A stretch of 64,000 nt of DNA, from the NCBI RefSeq assembly GCF_011601275.1, contig NZ_JAAOLY010000007.1, positions 124,001-188,000 on the forward strand, written 5' to 3'. Shown here one piece after another: positions 55,532-63,152 of the stretch (position 1 is the first letter of the stretch; each line of letters begins with the position of its first letter). Source of the stretch: Janthinobacterium lividum. GTDB lineage: Bacteria > Pseudomonadota > Gammaproteobacteria > Burkholderiales > Burkholderiaceae_D. The position numbers and the translations under genes were made by a program. A model generated the notes under the pieces. It ran no database searches. It worked only from the letters and a program-made list of their open reading frames with translations, and was not told the origin of the DNA.

Positions 55532-56437
55532 TTGATTTCCATCAGACAGTTCCGCTACTTTGTCGAAGTCGTCGATGCGGGCAGCTATTCGCGCGCGGCG
55601 GAAAAGCTGTACATCGCGCAGTCGGCCCTGAGCCGGCAGATCAAAGAACTCGAGGGCGAAGTGCAAGCCCCGCTGCTCACGCGCGACGCACGCCATATCG
55701 AGCTGACACCCGCAGGACAGGTCTTTTATGAACGGGCCAAACGCATCCTCGACGACATCGAGGAAACCGTGCGCCAGACGCGCCACGTGGGACAAGGCGC
55801 GCAAGGCATCATCCGTCTGCTGCATTCAAGCTCCGTTACCCTGACGCCCGCCATCGGCGCCGTGCTGAACCTGCTGCTGGCGCAGTTCCCCGGTATTTCG
55901 CTCGATATATCCAAGGGTTCGTCGGAAAACCAGGCCGCCGATATCGAGGAAGGCCGCGCCGACCTGGGCCTCGTGCGCCTGCCCACCTTGCGCAAGCATG
56001 CCAACATCGTCGTGCGCGAACTGTTTGCGGAAAAGCTGGTGGTGGCCGTGTCGGCGATGTCGCCGCTGGCCGCGCTGGAGCGCACGACGATAGCCGCCCT
56101 GCGCGACGAAGCCTTCGTCTCGATCCCGCACAAGGACCGGGGAGGCCTCAGCTACCTGGTGGCGGGCCTGTGCCTGGCGCAGGGCTTCTTCCCGAAGGCG
56201 GCGCGCGCCCTGTCGCGCAAGACGTCGCAGCTGAACCTGATCGAGGCCAACATGGGCATCGCCATCGTCCCGGACAGCATGCGCCTGGTGGCGCCGCCCG
56301 GCGTACGTTTTATCGCGCTGCCGGACGAGGAGTCGCACTCCGTCGTGGGCCTGATCTCGCCGCGCGCGGCCAGCGACATGGTGGCCGCGTTTACGGAAGC
56401 ATTCGTGCGCGAGATGGCCAGACTGCCGACCGCTTAA
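55532..56437 (+). CDS. LysR-family transcriptional regulator (TTG start)
   Basis: A 301-residue LysR protein: HTH ISIRQFRYFVEVVDAGSYSR then AAEKLYIAQSALSRQIKELE (about 2-41), linker helix, and effector domain about 90-295. AQSALSRQIKELE is the CbnR/CatR/GcvA-like recognition pattern. The start is a TTG at 55532 with AAAAGG ahead of it; no suitable ATG exists. Its target is not clear: the divergent neighbour is only the 32-aa candidate. The 3' end overlaps the convergent TrpF-like gene by 4 bases. Confidence 0.87.
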   Translation: MISIRQFRYFVEVVDAGSYSRAAEKLYIAQSALSRQIKELEGEVQAPLLTRDARHIELTPAGQVFYERAKRILDDIEETVRQTRHVGQGAQGIIRLLHSSSVTLTPAIGAVLNLLLAQFPGISLDISKGSSENQAADIEEGRADLGLVRLPTLRKHANIVVRELFAEKLVVAVSAMSPLAALERTTIAALRDEAFVSIPHKDRGGLSYLVAGLCLAQGFFPKAARALSRKTSQLNLIEANMGIAIVPDSMRLVAPPGVRFIALPDEESHSVVGLISPRAASDMVAAFTEAFVREMARLPTA

Positions 56438-57111
56438 CCCTCCGCATACAGCGCCGCATCCACGTCGCGCACGGCCGCCATCAGCAAGGCCAGCTTCATG
56501 ACGTCGAGCTGGCCATCCGTGCGCACGCGCGAGCACAGGTCGATGCCGTAGGGACGCACCTGGCGCAGCGCTTCCATCACATTGTTCGCATCAAGGCCGC
56601 CGGCCAGAAAAACGGGACGGGGGCTGGCGCGCACGAAGCGGGCACTGACGGACCAGTCGTGCGTGCGGCCCGTGCCGCCCAGTTCCGGTACCGCCGCGCC
56701 CGGGCGGCCCGAATCGAGCAGGAAAGCGTGGACATGGGGCGCGTAGGCGGGGATCAACGCCAAAGCCTCGGGCCCTTCCACGTGGATCACCTGCACGCGC
56801 CGCACGTGCGGCAGCAAGCGCGCCAGTTTCTCGACCTCGCCCGGGTCGATATGGCCGACGATCTGCACGGTGGAAGGCTGCGTGGCGCGCACGTGTTCGG
56901 CGATGGCTTGCGCCGTCGTCTCGGACGTCAACAGGAAGGTGGCGACTGGTGGCGGCGTCCAGGCGGCAATCTGCGCGATGCGCGTGTCGGGAATGGGGCC
57001 GGGGCCGGACGGCATGGCCGCCACCAGGCCCAGCGCATCGGCGCCGGCGGCAATGGCCAGTTGCGCTTCGTCGATGGAAGCGATGCAGCAAATCTTGATG
57101 CGGGTTCTCAT
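56434..57111 (-). CDS. Phosphoribosylanthranilate isomerase-like (TrpF) protein
   Basis: A 225-residue TIM-barrel protein resembling TrpF, which isomerises N-(5'-phosphoribosyl)-anthranilate in tryptophan synthesis. The catalytic Cys region reads RIKICCIAS (usual KICG), and the acid LLDSGRPG (Asp about 132) with VFLAGGLDANNV is present. The Gly-to-Cys change next to the catalytic Cys and the absence of trp neighbours suggest a paralogue, possibly of altered function. The main trpF is expected in a trp operon elsewhere. Stands alone, convergent with LysR. Confidence 0.75.
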   Translation of the reverse strand: MRTRIKICCIASIDEAQLAIAAGADALGLVAAMPSGPGPIPDTRIAQIAAWTPPPVATFLLTSETTAQAIAEHVRATQPSTVQIVGHIDPGEVEKLARLLPHVRRVQVIHVEGPEALALIPAYAPHVHAFLLDSGRPGAAVPELGGTGRTHDWSVSARFVRASPRPVFLAGGLDANNVMEALRQVRPYGIDLCSRVRTDGQLDVMKLALLMAAVRDVDAALYAEG

Positions 57112-57331
57112 GGCCTGCGTACTCAGTCGGGATGATCAACATTACAACACAGAGCGGCACGCGCGCCAAGACACGCGGTCAAGGCGGCGCACGATTGTGT
57201 GCCAGCATGGGACCGCCCACTTCGTCTCGACGGAAGGCCGCTCATGCCGCCTGATCGCCAGTCTGCGCTGATTGACATGCGCCAGATGGCGGATGATACT
57301 TGACATCCGGGGTTGCCATTGGAAGCCGTAC

Positions 57332-57736
57332 ATGCGTATCGTCGACTTTGAAGTCCGCAAGGAGTGTCCGCCGCAGTTGTGCGACTGCGAGCGCGAGCGC
57401 CTGCTCGACGATGCGCAGGCGGACCTGTCCATCCTGCGCCTGAACCTGACGGAAGAAAAGCGCCTGCTGGCGCACATCGAGGGTATCGCCACCCATGCGC
57501 AGTTGCAGAAGCTGCAGTTGCTGTTGCAGAAAAACCTGGGCGTGGAATTGCAGATTACACCGGGCAGCGGCGAAGTGCGCACCGTGCGCGGCTTCCAGAT
57601 CCGCCTGCTGGAGCGGCCCGGCCTGTGCCGCAAGACGCGCGCCGCCATCCCGGCCGCCGTGCGCCGCTGCCTGGCCGCGCACCCCGAGATCGCGTTTGCG
57701 ATATTGAATGAAAACGATTTGCTGGGCGGGGTGTAA
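57332..57736 (+). CDS. Hypothetical protein, 134 aa, with N-terminal CxxxxCxC motif
   Basis: No family recognised. It starts MRIVDFEVRKECPPQLCDCE, giving a C-x4-C-x-C cluster that could bind metal. A basic, helical middle (QLQKLQLLLQKNLGVELQIT) and a C-terminal part end in NENDLLGGV. The ATG at 57332 follows GGAAG. Its stop codon TAA is provided by the REP-like repeat that begins at 57733. Convergent with the RlmN-like gene. It may be lineage-specific. Confidence 0.65.
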   Translation: MRIVDFEVRKECPPQLCDCERERLLDDAQADLSILRLNLTEEKRLLAHIEGIATHAQLQKLQLLLQKNLGVELQITPGSGEVRTVRGFQIRLLERPGLCRKTRAAIPAAVRRCLAAHPEIAFAILNENDLLGGV

Positions 57737-57795
57737 TCCGACACCATTGTTGGCCTCGCAATGTCGGATTACGCGGTTCCCGCTAATCCGACTTA
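57733..57795. repeat. REP-like palindromic repeat, copy 3 (partial)
   Basis: GTAATCCGACACCATTGTTG then TGTCGGATTAC and CGCTAATCCGACTTAC: the inner hairpin and right arm of the element seen at 14209 and 22192, with the left outer arm missing. It lies between two convergent genes and supplies the stop codon (57734-57736) of the hypothetical gene. Confidence 0.7.
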
Positions 57796-57803
57796 CCCCG
57801 CAC

Positions 57804-58829
57804 CTACGCCGCGCGGATGGGAATGACCTTGCCTTTCGCTTCGCGCGCCCTTAACTGCCCGCAGCCGCCCTCCACGTCCTGCCCGGCCGAATCGCGCAAT
57901 TTGGTCAGCACGCCGCGTTCGTGCAGGGCGGCGGCAATCGCGCGCGCCTTTTCCCAGCTGGGGCGCTTGAACGGCAAGTCGGCGATGGTGTTATACGGGA
58001 TCATGTTCAGCACCGCGTACTTGCCCTGCAAGAGGGCCACGATGCCATCCATCTCATCGTCACCGTCGTTGACGCCTTCCATCAGGGTCCATTGATACTG
58101 CACCGGGTAGCCGGTCAGGCGCGCATACGACTCGCCGAAGTCCACCAGTTCGCGCGGGGACAGCCTGGGCGCGCGCGGCAGCAGCTGTGCGCGCAGTTCC
58201 GGCTTGGTCGTGTGCAAGGAGAGGGCCAGCGCCGGCTTGACACGACCTTGCGGCAGGCGCTCGAAGGCGCGCGGGTCGCCCACCGTGGAAAACACGAGGT
58301 TCTTGTGGCCGATATTGCCCTCGGTGCCCAGCAGCTCGATCGCTTCCATCACATTGTTCAGGTTATGCGCCGGTTCGCCCATGCCCATGAAGACGACTTT
58401 TTTCACGGGACGCAGGGTGCGCGCCAGCACCACTTGCGCGACGATTTCTCCGCTGGTCACTTGCCGGATCAAGCCGTCGCGGCCCGTCATGCAGAACTGG
58501 CAGCCAACGGCGCAACCGACCTGGCTCGATACGCACAAGCCGTCGCGCGGCAGCAGCACGCTCTCCACCGTCTGGCCATCGTGCAGTCCCACCAGCAGGC
58601 GCGCGGAACCGTCGGCCCCCGGATGGGTGCTGAGCAGCTTCAGCATGCCCTGCAATTCCAGGTCGAGCGCGGGCAAGGCATCGCGCACGGGCAGCGGCAA
58701 AAAATCCTCGGCGCGGCGCCGGCCCTGGTCGTGCGGCTGCGCCTGTATCCAGTCGCGCAGCACGCGCTGTTCGTGCAGGGGCTTGGCGCCCAGGGCGCGC
58801 AGGCGCTGGCGGATGGTATCGATTTGCAT
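57804..58829 (-). CDS. RlmN/Cfr-like radical SAM RNA methyltransferase
   Basis: A 341-residue radical SAM methyltransferase. The cluster motif GCAVGCQFC (Cys106, Cys110, Cys113) and the two catalytic Cys, Cys99 in GLCVSSQVG and Cys323 in EGGCGQL, match RlmN, which methylates C2 of A2503 in 23S rRNA and A37 of some tRNAs. FMGMGEPAHNLNNV is also conserved. Only about 340 residues and not in the usual ndk-rlmN-pilW neighbourhood, so it may be a second RlmN-like protein with a different RNA target. Function on rRNA not proven. Confidence 0.82.
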   Translation of the reverse strand: MQIDTIRQRLRALGAKPLHEQRVLRDWIQAQPHDQGRRRAEDFLPLPVRDALPALDLELQGMLKLLSTHPGADGSARLLVGLHDGQTVESVLLPRDGLCVSSQVGCAVGCQFCMTGRDGLIRQVTSGEIVAQVVLARTLRPVKKVVFMGMGEPAHNLNNVMEAIELLGTEGNIGHKNLVFSTVGDPRAFERLPQGRVKPALALSLHTTKPELRAQLLPRAPRLSPRELVDFGESYARLTGYPVQYQWTLMEGVNDGDDEMDGIVALLQGKYAVLNMIPYNTIADLPFKRPSWEKARAIAAALHERGVLTKLRDSAGQDVEGGCGQLRAREAKGKVIPIRAA

Positions 58830-58839
58830 GGCGTCTGAA

Positions 58840-58877
58840 TAAAAAAACGGCGCGCAGGAATGAAACCGGCGCGCCGT
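58840..58877 (-). terminator. Rho-independent terminator after phnA
   Basis: On the minus strand a 9-bp stem ACGGCGCGC/GCGCGCCGT (58847-58855 with 58869-58877) with a 13-base loop is followed by seven T residues. It ends the PhnA transcript (stop 58894) and separates it from the downstream RlmN-like gene. Confidence 0.88.
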
Positions 58878-58893
58878 GTTAGGGGTAAAAGCT

Positions 58894-59235
58894 TTAGACC
58901 TTCTTGACGAATTCCGTCTTCAGACTCATGGAACCGAAGCCGTCGATCTTGCAGTCGATATCGTGGTCGCTGTCGACCAGGCGGATGTTCTTGACCTTGG
59001 TGCCCATCTTGACGACACCGCCGCCGCCCTTCAATTTCAAGTCCTTGATGACGCTGACCGTGTCGCCATCCTGCAGGATGTTGCCAGCCGAATCGCGGTA
59101 TACCTTGGCGCCCTCTTCGACCGCTTCGCCAGCCGTGGCCGACCATTCATGCGCGCATTCAGGGCAGATCAACTGGCTGCCGTCTTCGTACGTGAATTCG
59201 GATTTGCATTGCGGGCATGGTGGTAATGTGCTCAT
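58894..59235 (-). CDS. PhnA-family zinc-ribbon protein (YjdM)
   Basis: A 113-residue protein with an N-terminal zinc ribbon (CPQC at 8-11 and CPECAHEW about 24-31) and the PhnA domain ([20 protein letters not shown], then [14 protein letters not shown]). Once linked with alkylphosphonate use from its map position in E. coli; its role is unclear. No phosphonate genes are nearby. The ATG at 59235 ([10 protein letters not shown]) is preferred over in-frame starts upstream. Ends at a strong terminator. Confidence 0.88.
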   Translation of the reverse strand: MSTLPPCPQCKSEFTYEDGSQLICPECAHEWSATAGEAVEEGAKVYRDSAGNILQDGDTVSVIKDLKLKGGGGVVKMGTKVKNIRLVDSDHDIDCKIDGFGSMSLKTEFVKKV

Positions 59236-59326
59236 TTTATTCTCTGTCTGGTGAACAGCGCGTGCTGTAAAAGCCGACATTATACTGCCTACGCCCCGCA
59301 TCAGCGGGCTTGTTTCACCATCATTG

Positions 59327-60298
59327 TCAAGGACGGCGAATAATCTCGATGGTGCTGTGGACGATCTCCTCGTGGATGCCGATGCGCGCGCGCAGCGTGG
59401 CGCCTGTCAGCGCGGGGTCGCGGCTGACGACGGACAAGGCGCACGAGTACAGCTGCTTGCCGACTCGCCACACGTGCAGGTCGACGATGCGCGGCGTGTC
59501 GCCGGCGCTTTCCACTTCCACGGCCTCGCGGATTTCGTCCACCACGGGGTGGTCCATCTCGCGGTCCAGCAAGACCTTGCCCGTCTCCTGCATCAGCTTT
59601 TTCGCCCACAGGGCCACCAGCACGGCGCCCGCGATGCCCATCACGGGATCGAGCCACTGCCAGCCGTAAGCCCACGCGCCGGCCAGCGCGACGATGGCCA
59701 GCACGGACGTGGCGGCATCGGCCAGCACGTGGATGTACGCGGCTTTCATGTTCAGGTCTTCGCCATGGCCATGGTGGCCATGGTGGTCATGATGGTCATG
59801 GTGGCCGTGACCATGATGATGGTCGTGGTCGTGGTGCCCGCCGAGGATCAGCGCGCACACGAGGTTGACCACCAGGCCGAAAGCCGCCACCGCCATGGCC
59901 TGCGGATAGTGAATGGGTTGCGGCGAGAACAGGCGTTCGACGGAAGCGGCCACCATCAGCACGGCCACGCCCAGCAGCAGGATGGCGCTCGTGTAGCCGG
60001 CCAGTACCTCGATCTTCCACGTGCCGAAGGCAAAGCGGGAGTCGCGCGCATAGCGGCGCGCGGCAGCATACGCAAACGCGGCCAGGCCGATGGCCAGCGC
60101 GTGCGAACTCATATGCCAGCCATCGGCCAGCAGGGCCATCGAGTTGTACCACCAGCCGGCGACGATTTCCAGCGCCATGGTGGCGAGGGTGATCCACATG
60201 ACGATGCGCGCGCGGCGTTCGGCCTTGCCATTGCTGCTGTCAAAAACGTGTTCGTGCTGCCAGGCGGAGAGGTCTTCGCCGAGGGATTGCGTTTTCAT
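59327..60298 (-). CDS. dmeF: Cation diffusion facilitator, DmeF-type Co/Ni (metal) exporter
   Basis: A 323-residue inner-membrane metal/proton antiporter. Six helices, with metal-site motifs [15 protein letters not shown] (helix 2) and [13 protein letters not shown] (helix 5) and a very His-rich cytoplasmic loop (about 155-182, mostly His, Asp and Gly) between helices 4 and 5. That loop and the RcnR-like regulator upstream identify DmeF, which exports cobalt and nickel. The ATG at 60298 has GGAGAACG ahead of it. It lies 10 bases after dmeR on the same strand. Confidence 0.88.
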   Translation of the reverse strand: MKTQSLGEDLSAWQHEHVFDSSNGKAERRARIVMWITLATMALEIVAGWWYNSMALLADGWHMSSHALAIGLAAFAYAAARRYARDSRFAFGTWKIEVLAGYTSAILLLGVAVLMVAASVERLFSPQPIHYPQAMAVAAFGLVVNLVCALILGGHHDHDHHHGHGHHDHHDHHGHHGHGEDLNMKAAYIHVLADAATSVLAIVALAGAWAYGWQWLDPVMGIAGAVLVALWAKKLMQETGKVLLDREMDHPVVDEIREAVEVESAGDTPRIVDLHVWRVGKQLYSCALSVVSRDPALTGATLRARIGIHEEIVHSTIEIIRRP

Positions 60299-60308
60299 GG
60301 CGTTCTCC

Positions 60309-60584
60309 TTATTTGAGGTAGGTGCGCAGGATGCCCGCGATGTCATCGGCGCCCCTGGCCCGCTCGTCGCCGGAGATATCGGGACTGGCCACGTGATCGC
60401 GCAAGTGTTCTTCGATGACTTCGGCCATCAGGCCATTGACGGCGCCGCGCACGGCGGCGATCAGCTGCAGCACCTCGCCGCAGTCGCGCCCTTCTTCCAG
60501 GCCCCGCTCCAGGCCTTCCACCTGCCCCCGGATACGCTTCACGCGATTGAGCAGCTTGGTCTTGTTGTGCGCCGTGTGTCCCAT
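60309..60584 (-). CDS. dmeR: RcnR/FrmR-family metal-sensing repressor DmeR
   Basis: A 91-residue CsoR/RcnR-fold repressor: N-terminal HTNKTKLLNRVKRIRGQ-type sequence (HNKTKLLNRVKRIRGQVEGL), Cys35 in EEGRDCGEVLQ and His60 region EEHLRDHV, the ligand residues expected for Ni/Co sensors. It should bind the G6-centred palindrome at 60601-60622 and release it when metal binds. The ATG at 60584 follows GAGGTGAA. First gene of the dmeRF operon. Formaldehyde sensing (FrmR) is less likely given DmeF next door. Confidence 0.87.
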   Translation of the reverse strand: MGHTAHNKTKLLNRVKRIRGQVEGLERGLEEGRDCGEVLQLIAAVRGAVNGLMAEVIEEHLRDHVASPDISGDERARGADDIAGILRTYLK

Positions 60585-60600
60585 GATTTCACCTCGATAA

Positions 60601-60622
60601 ATACTATAGGGGGGTATACTAT
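60601..60622 (-). promoter_or_regulatory. DmeR/RcnR-type operator
   Basis: ATACTATAGGGGGGTATACTAT: a run of six G flanked by near-inverted AT arms, 17 bases upstream of dmeR. This is the known RcnR/DmeR operator type (G/C tract with AT-rich inverted repeats). The AT arms (TATACT on one strand, TATAGT on the other) also look like -10 boxes, so binding would block transcription. Confidence 0.75.
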
Positions 60623-60642
60623 CAGAAACGGCTGCGGCCGCG

Positions 60643-61467
60643 TCAAGGCGCCGGCGCGATCTTTTGCAGCTTGCTGGCCAGCGAGGCATCGGACAATTCG
60701 CCCAGGTGCGTGTCGACCAGGCGTCCTTGCGCGTCATAAAACAGAGTGGTGGGCAGGGCCGAGGAACCGGCCGCCTTGCCCAGCGCCGCCCCGCTGTCGA
60801 GCACCACATTGCGCAGGGTGACGCCGCTCCTGTCCAGGAAAGCGCTGGCGGCAGCCGCATCCTCGCGCTGGTTCGCATACACGAAAACGATATCGGCGCG
60901 CGCCTGCTGCGCGGCGGCCAGCACGGGCATCTCGCGCCGGCATGGCGGGCACCAGCTGGCCCACAGGTTCACCACCATAGGCTTGCCGCCGGCCAGCGCG
61001 CCCAATGTCGTTGGCGCGCCATCGACCGCCTGCAGCGCCACGGCCGGCAAGGCCGCCGGCTTGTCGTAGGCCAGCGAGAGCCCTGCGCTCAACGCACCCC
61101 AGGCCAGCGCGCCGCACGCCACGCTGACGGCCAGCGGACGGCGCATGGCCGCCATGGCGGGACCCCGGCAACGCCATGCGGCGATGGCCAGCGCGGCGGC
61201 GATGCCGGCCGGCGCGAGGAAGCCGCCATCGCGGATATTGATGATGGACCAGGGAGCGGCCAGGTACTGTTCATGCCAGCGCAGGACGAAGGCCAGCCGC
61301 GCCGCCAGCAGGCCGGCGATCAGCATGTCGGAAACGAGGGGGCCGGCGTCCGGCAGTTGGCGGGATCTGCGCAGCCACCACGCCGCGCCGTAGGCGACGC
61401 ACAGGGCAACGAACAACAGGACGAGGCCCGTGGGCAGGACCAGGGGACCGATTTGCAGGGACAGCAT
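60643..61467 (-). CDS. Membrane-anchored thioredoxin-like (TlpA) protein with Lgt-like N-terminus
   Basis: A 274-residue protein. Residues 1-135 hold about four membrane segments, with IINIRDGGFLAPAG resembling a prolipoprotein diacylglyceryl transferase (Lgt) motif. Residues about 140-274 form a TlpA/ResA-type thioredoxin domain with the redox site WASWCPPCRREMP (Cys173, Cys176) and the cis-Pro segment SSALPTTLFYD. It would act on periplasmic disulfides. The Lgt-like part lacks other hallmark residues of active Lgt, so a membrane anchor or electron conduit is likely. ATG at 61467 is preferred over a TTG at 61482. Confidence 0.8.
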   Translation of the reverse strand: MLSLQIGPLVLPTGLVLLFVALCVAYGAAWWLRRSRQLPDAGPLVSDMLIAGLLAARLAFVLRWHEQYLAAPWSIINIRDGGFLAPAGIAAALAIAAWRCRGPAMAAMRRPLAVSVACGALAWGALSAGLSLAYDKPAALPAVALQAVDGAPTTLGALAGGKPMVVNLWASWCPPCRREMPVLAAAQQARADIVFVYANQREDAAAASAFLDRSGVTLRNVVLDSGAALGKAAGSSALPTTLFYDAQGRLVDTHLGELSDASLASKLQKIAPAP

Positions 61468-61639
61468 GGGCGCTTTCGTCAACAGTCAAGGCGCCCATTG
61501 TGCCTCAAGCCCCGCCGGGCAGCGCCTCGCGGCAAAGGCGAGCGAGCGTTTTTCCTACGCCAGGCACCGCAGAACGCCTATCGCGCCGGCGGCCTGCCAT
61601 GGGCATCATGGATGCCTGACTCACTAACAGGGGCACAGC

Positions 61640-62638
61640 ATGAAAAAAGACATGAACGCCGTTGTTGCGAAAGGCACGCCGGCACGGGCACAGGCACGTA
61701 GGGGCTGGACCCTGGGCGCGCTGGCCCTGGGCGCCGCGTGGCTGTTTGTCCGCAACCGCAGCCGGCAGGCGGAGCGCGCGCATCCGCCCGCAGGCCATTT
61801 TCTCGACGTGCACGGCACGCGCCTGCACTACCTGAGCCAGGGCGAAGGTCCCGTCATCGTGCTGTTGCATGGGAATGGCGTGATCGCGGAGGATTTTCGC
61901 CATGCGGGCCTGTTCGACCAGCTGGCGCGCACGCACCGCGTGATCGCCTTCGACCGGCCCGGCTTCGGCTACAGCAGCCGGCCGCGCGGCACGCTGTGGA
62001 CACCGGCCGCCCAGGCCGCGCTGCTGGCCGCCGCGCTGGAGCAGCTGGGCGTGAGCCGCGCCGTCGTGCTGGCGCACTCATGGGGCACCCTGGTGGCGAT
62101 CTCGATGGCCCTGCAGCACCCGCACCTGGTGCAAGCCATGGTGCTCGCGTCCGGCTACTACTATCCCAGCGTGCGCTTCGATGTGCTGACGGCAACGCCG
62201 GCCATCCCCGTCATCGGCGATGTGCTCAGCCATACCGTGTCGCCCCTGCTGGGTCGCCTGATGTGGCCCCTGTCGGTCAAACGCGCGTTCGCGCCCTCGG
62301 CAGTGCCGGACAGCTTCAAGCGCCTGTCGCCGTGGATGATGCTGCGTCCAGGCCAGTTGCGCGCCGAGGCTGAAGAAACGGCCATGATGATACCGAGCGC
62401 GGCGGTGCTGCGCAAACACTACCCGGAACTGCGCATGCCCGTGTCCATCGTGGCCGGACGCGAGGATGCGATCGTCAGCGCCAGCCACCATTCCGCGCGC
62501 CTGCACGATGAGCTGGGCAACAGCGAACTGACCTTGCTGCCAAGCGCCGGCCACATGATCCAGTACCTGTCGCAACCCACCCTGCTGCGCGAAACGGCGC
62601 GCGTCGGATACGGCGCGGGCATTGGCATCCCCGCCTGA
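61640..62638 (+). CDS. Alpha/beta hydrolase, membrane-anchored
   Basis: A 332-residue alpha/beta hydrolase. The N-terminal about 40 residues include a hydrophobic segment (WTLGALALGAAWLFVRNRSR) that is probably a signal anchor. Oxyanion HGNG (77-80), nucleophile Ser147 in LAHSWGT, acid in AGREDAIV and His in PSAGHMIQY complete the Ser-Asp-His triad. Substrate unknown; esterase, lipase-like or acyltransferase roles are possible. It stands between the TlpA-type gene (divergent) and the MarR gene. Confidence 0.83.
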   Translation: MKKDMNAVVAKGTPARAQARRGWTLGALALGAAWLFVRNRSRQAERAHPPAGHFLDVHGTRLHYLSQGEGPVIVLLHGNGVIAEDFRHAGLFDQLARTHRVIAFDRPGFGYSSRPRGTLWTPAAQAALLAAALEQLGVSRAVVLAHSWGTLVAISMALQHPHLVQAMVLASGYYYPSVRFDVLTATPAIPVIGDVLSHTVSPLLGRLMWPLSVKRAFAPSAVPDSFKRLSPWMMLRPGQLRAEAEETAMMIPSAAVLRKHYPELRMPVSIVAGREDAIVSASHHSARLHDELGNSELTLLPSAGHMIQYLSQPTLLRETARVGYGAGIGIPA

Positions 62639-62673
62639 ACATAAACTGGCCAGGGAAATGCTTTCCGGCCATT

Positions 62674-62692
62674 TATATCACGTTGTGATATA
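62674..62692 (+). promoter_or_regulatory. MarR operator palindrome
   Basis: TATATCAC-GTT-GTGATATA: an 8-bp perfect inverted repeat with a 3-base centre, 32 bases upstream of the MarR start. It has the size and AT-rich arms of MarR dimer sites and would allow autoregulation of the marR-clc pair. Confidence 0.65.
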
Positions 62693-62723
62693 TTTGACGC
62701 CTTTCTCTCACCAGGCCGCCGCG

Positions 62724-63152
62724 ATGCCCCTTGCCCCTCCCGCCACACTTGGCAAACATGACTTTACGACCCTGTCGGAATTTCGCTATCAGATGCGGCG
62801 TTTCGAGCGCTTCTCCGACGACGTGATCCAGGCGCACGGCATCACGCCGCTGCAATACCTGCTGCTGTTGCATATCAAGGGATACCCGGGCCGAGACTGG
62901 GCCACGGTGGGCGAACTGGCTGAACGGCTGCAGGCCAAGCCGCACGGCGTCGTGGCGCTGGTCACGCGCTGCGAGGCATCGGGTCTGGTGGAGCGCCGCC
63001 ACAGCAGCGCCGACCGGCGCCGTGTCGAAATCCACCTGCTGGCCGACGGTGAAGCCATGCTGGCCAAGCTGGCGCAATTGCACCGCACGGAATTGCTGTC
63101 CCTCGAAGGCGTGTTCACCATCCCGAAGCTGGCGGGAGACGGCCATGCATAA
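62724..63152 (+). CDS. MarR-family transcriptional regulator
   Basis: A 142-residue winged-helix regulator. The HTH and wing are at about 40-95 (TPLQYLLLLHIKGYPGRDWA, then TVGELAERLQAKPHGVVALV and GLVERRHSSADRRRVEIHLL), the D-R-R-x wing motif being typical of MarR. The ATG at 62724 is preferred over in-frame starts upstream, which would cover the operator palindrome. It overlaps the ClC gene by 8 bases, so the two are co-translated and MarR probably controls chloride channel synthesis. Confidence 0.87.
   Translation: MPLAPPATLGKHDFTTLSEFRYQMRRFERFSDDVIQAHGITPLQYLLLLHIKGYPGRDWATVGELAERLQAKPHGVVALVTRCEASGLVERRHSSADRRRVEIHLLADGEAMLAKLAQLHRTELLSLEGVFTIPKLAGDGHA

Noticed and set aside
59760-59830. 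CATGGCCATGG-like short tandem repeats that look like a microsatellite or CRISPR-like run
   Set aside because: These are His/Asp/Gly codons of the metal-binding loop of DmeF, not a non-coding repeat array.
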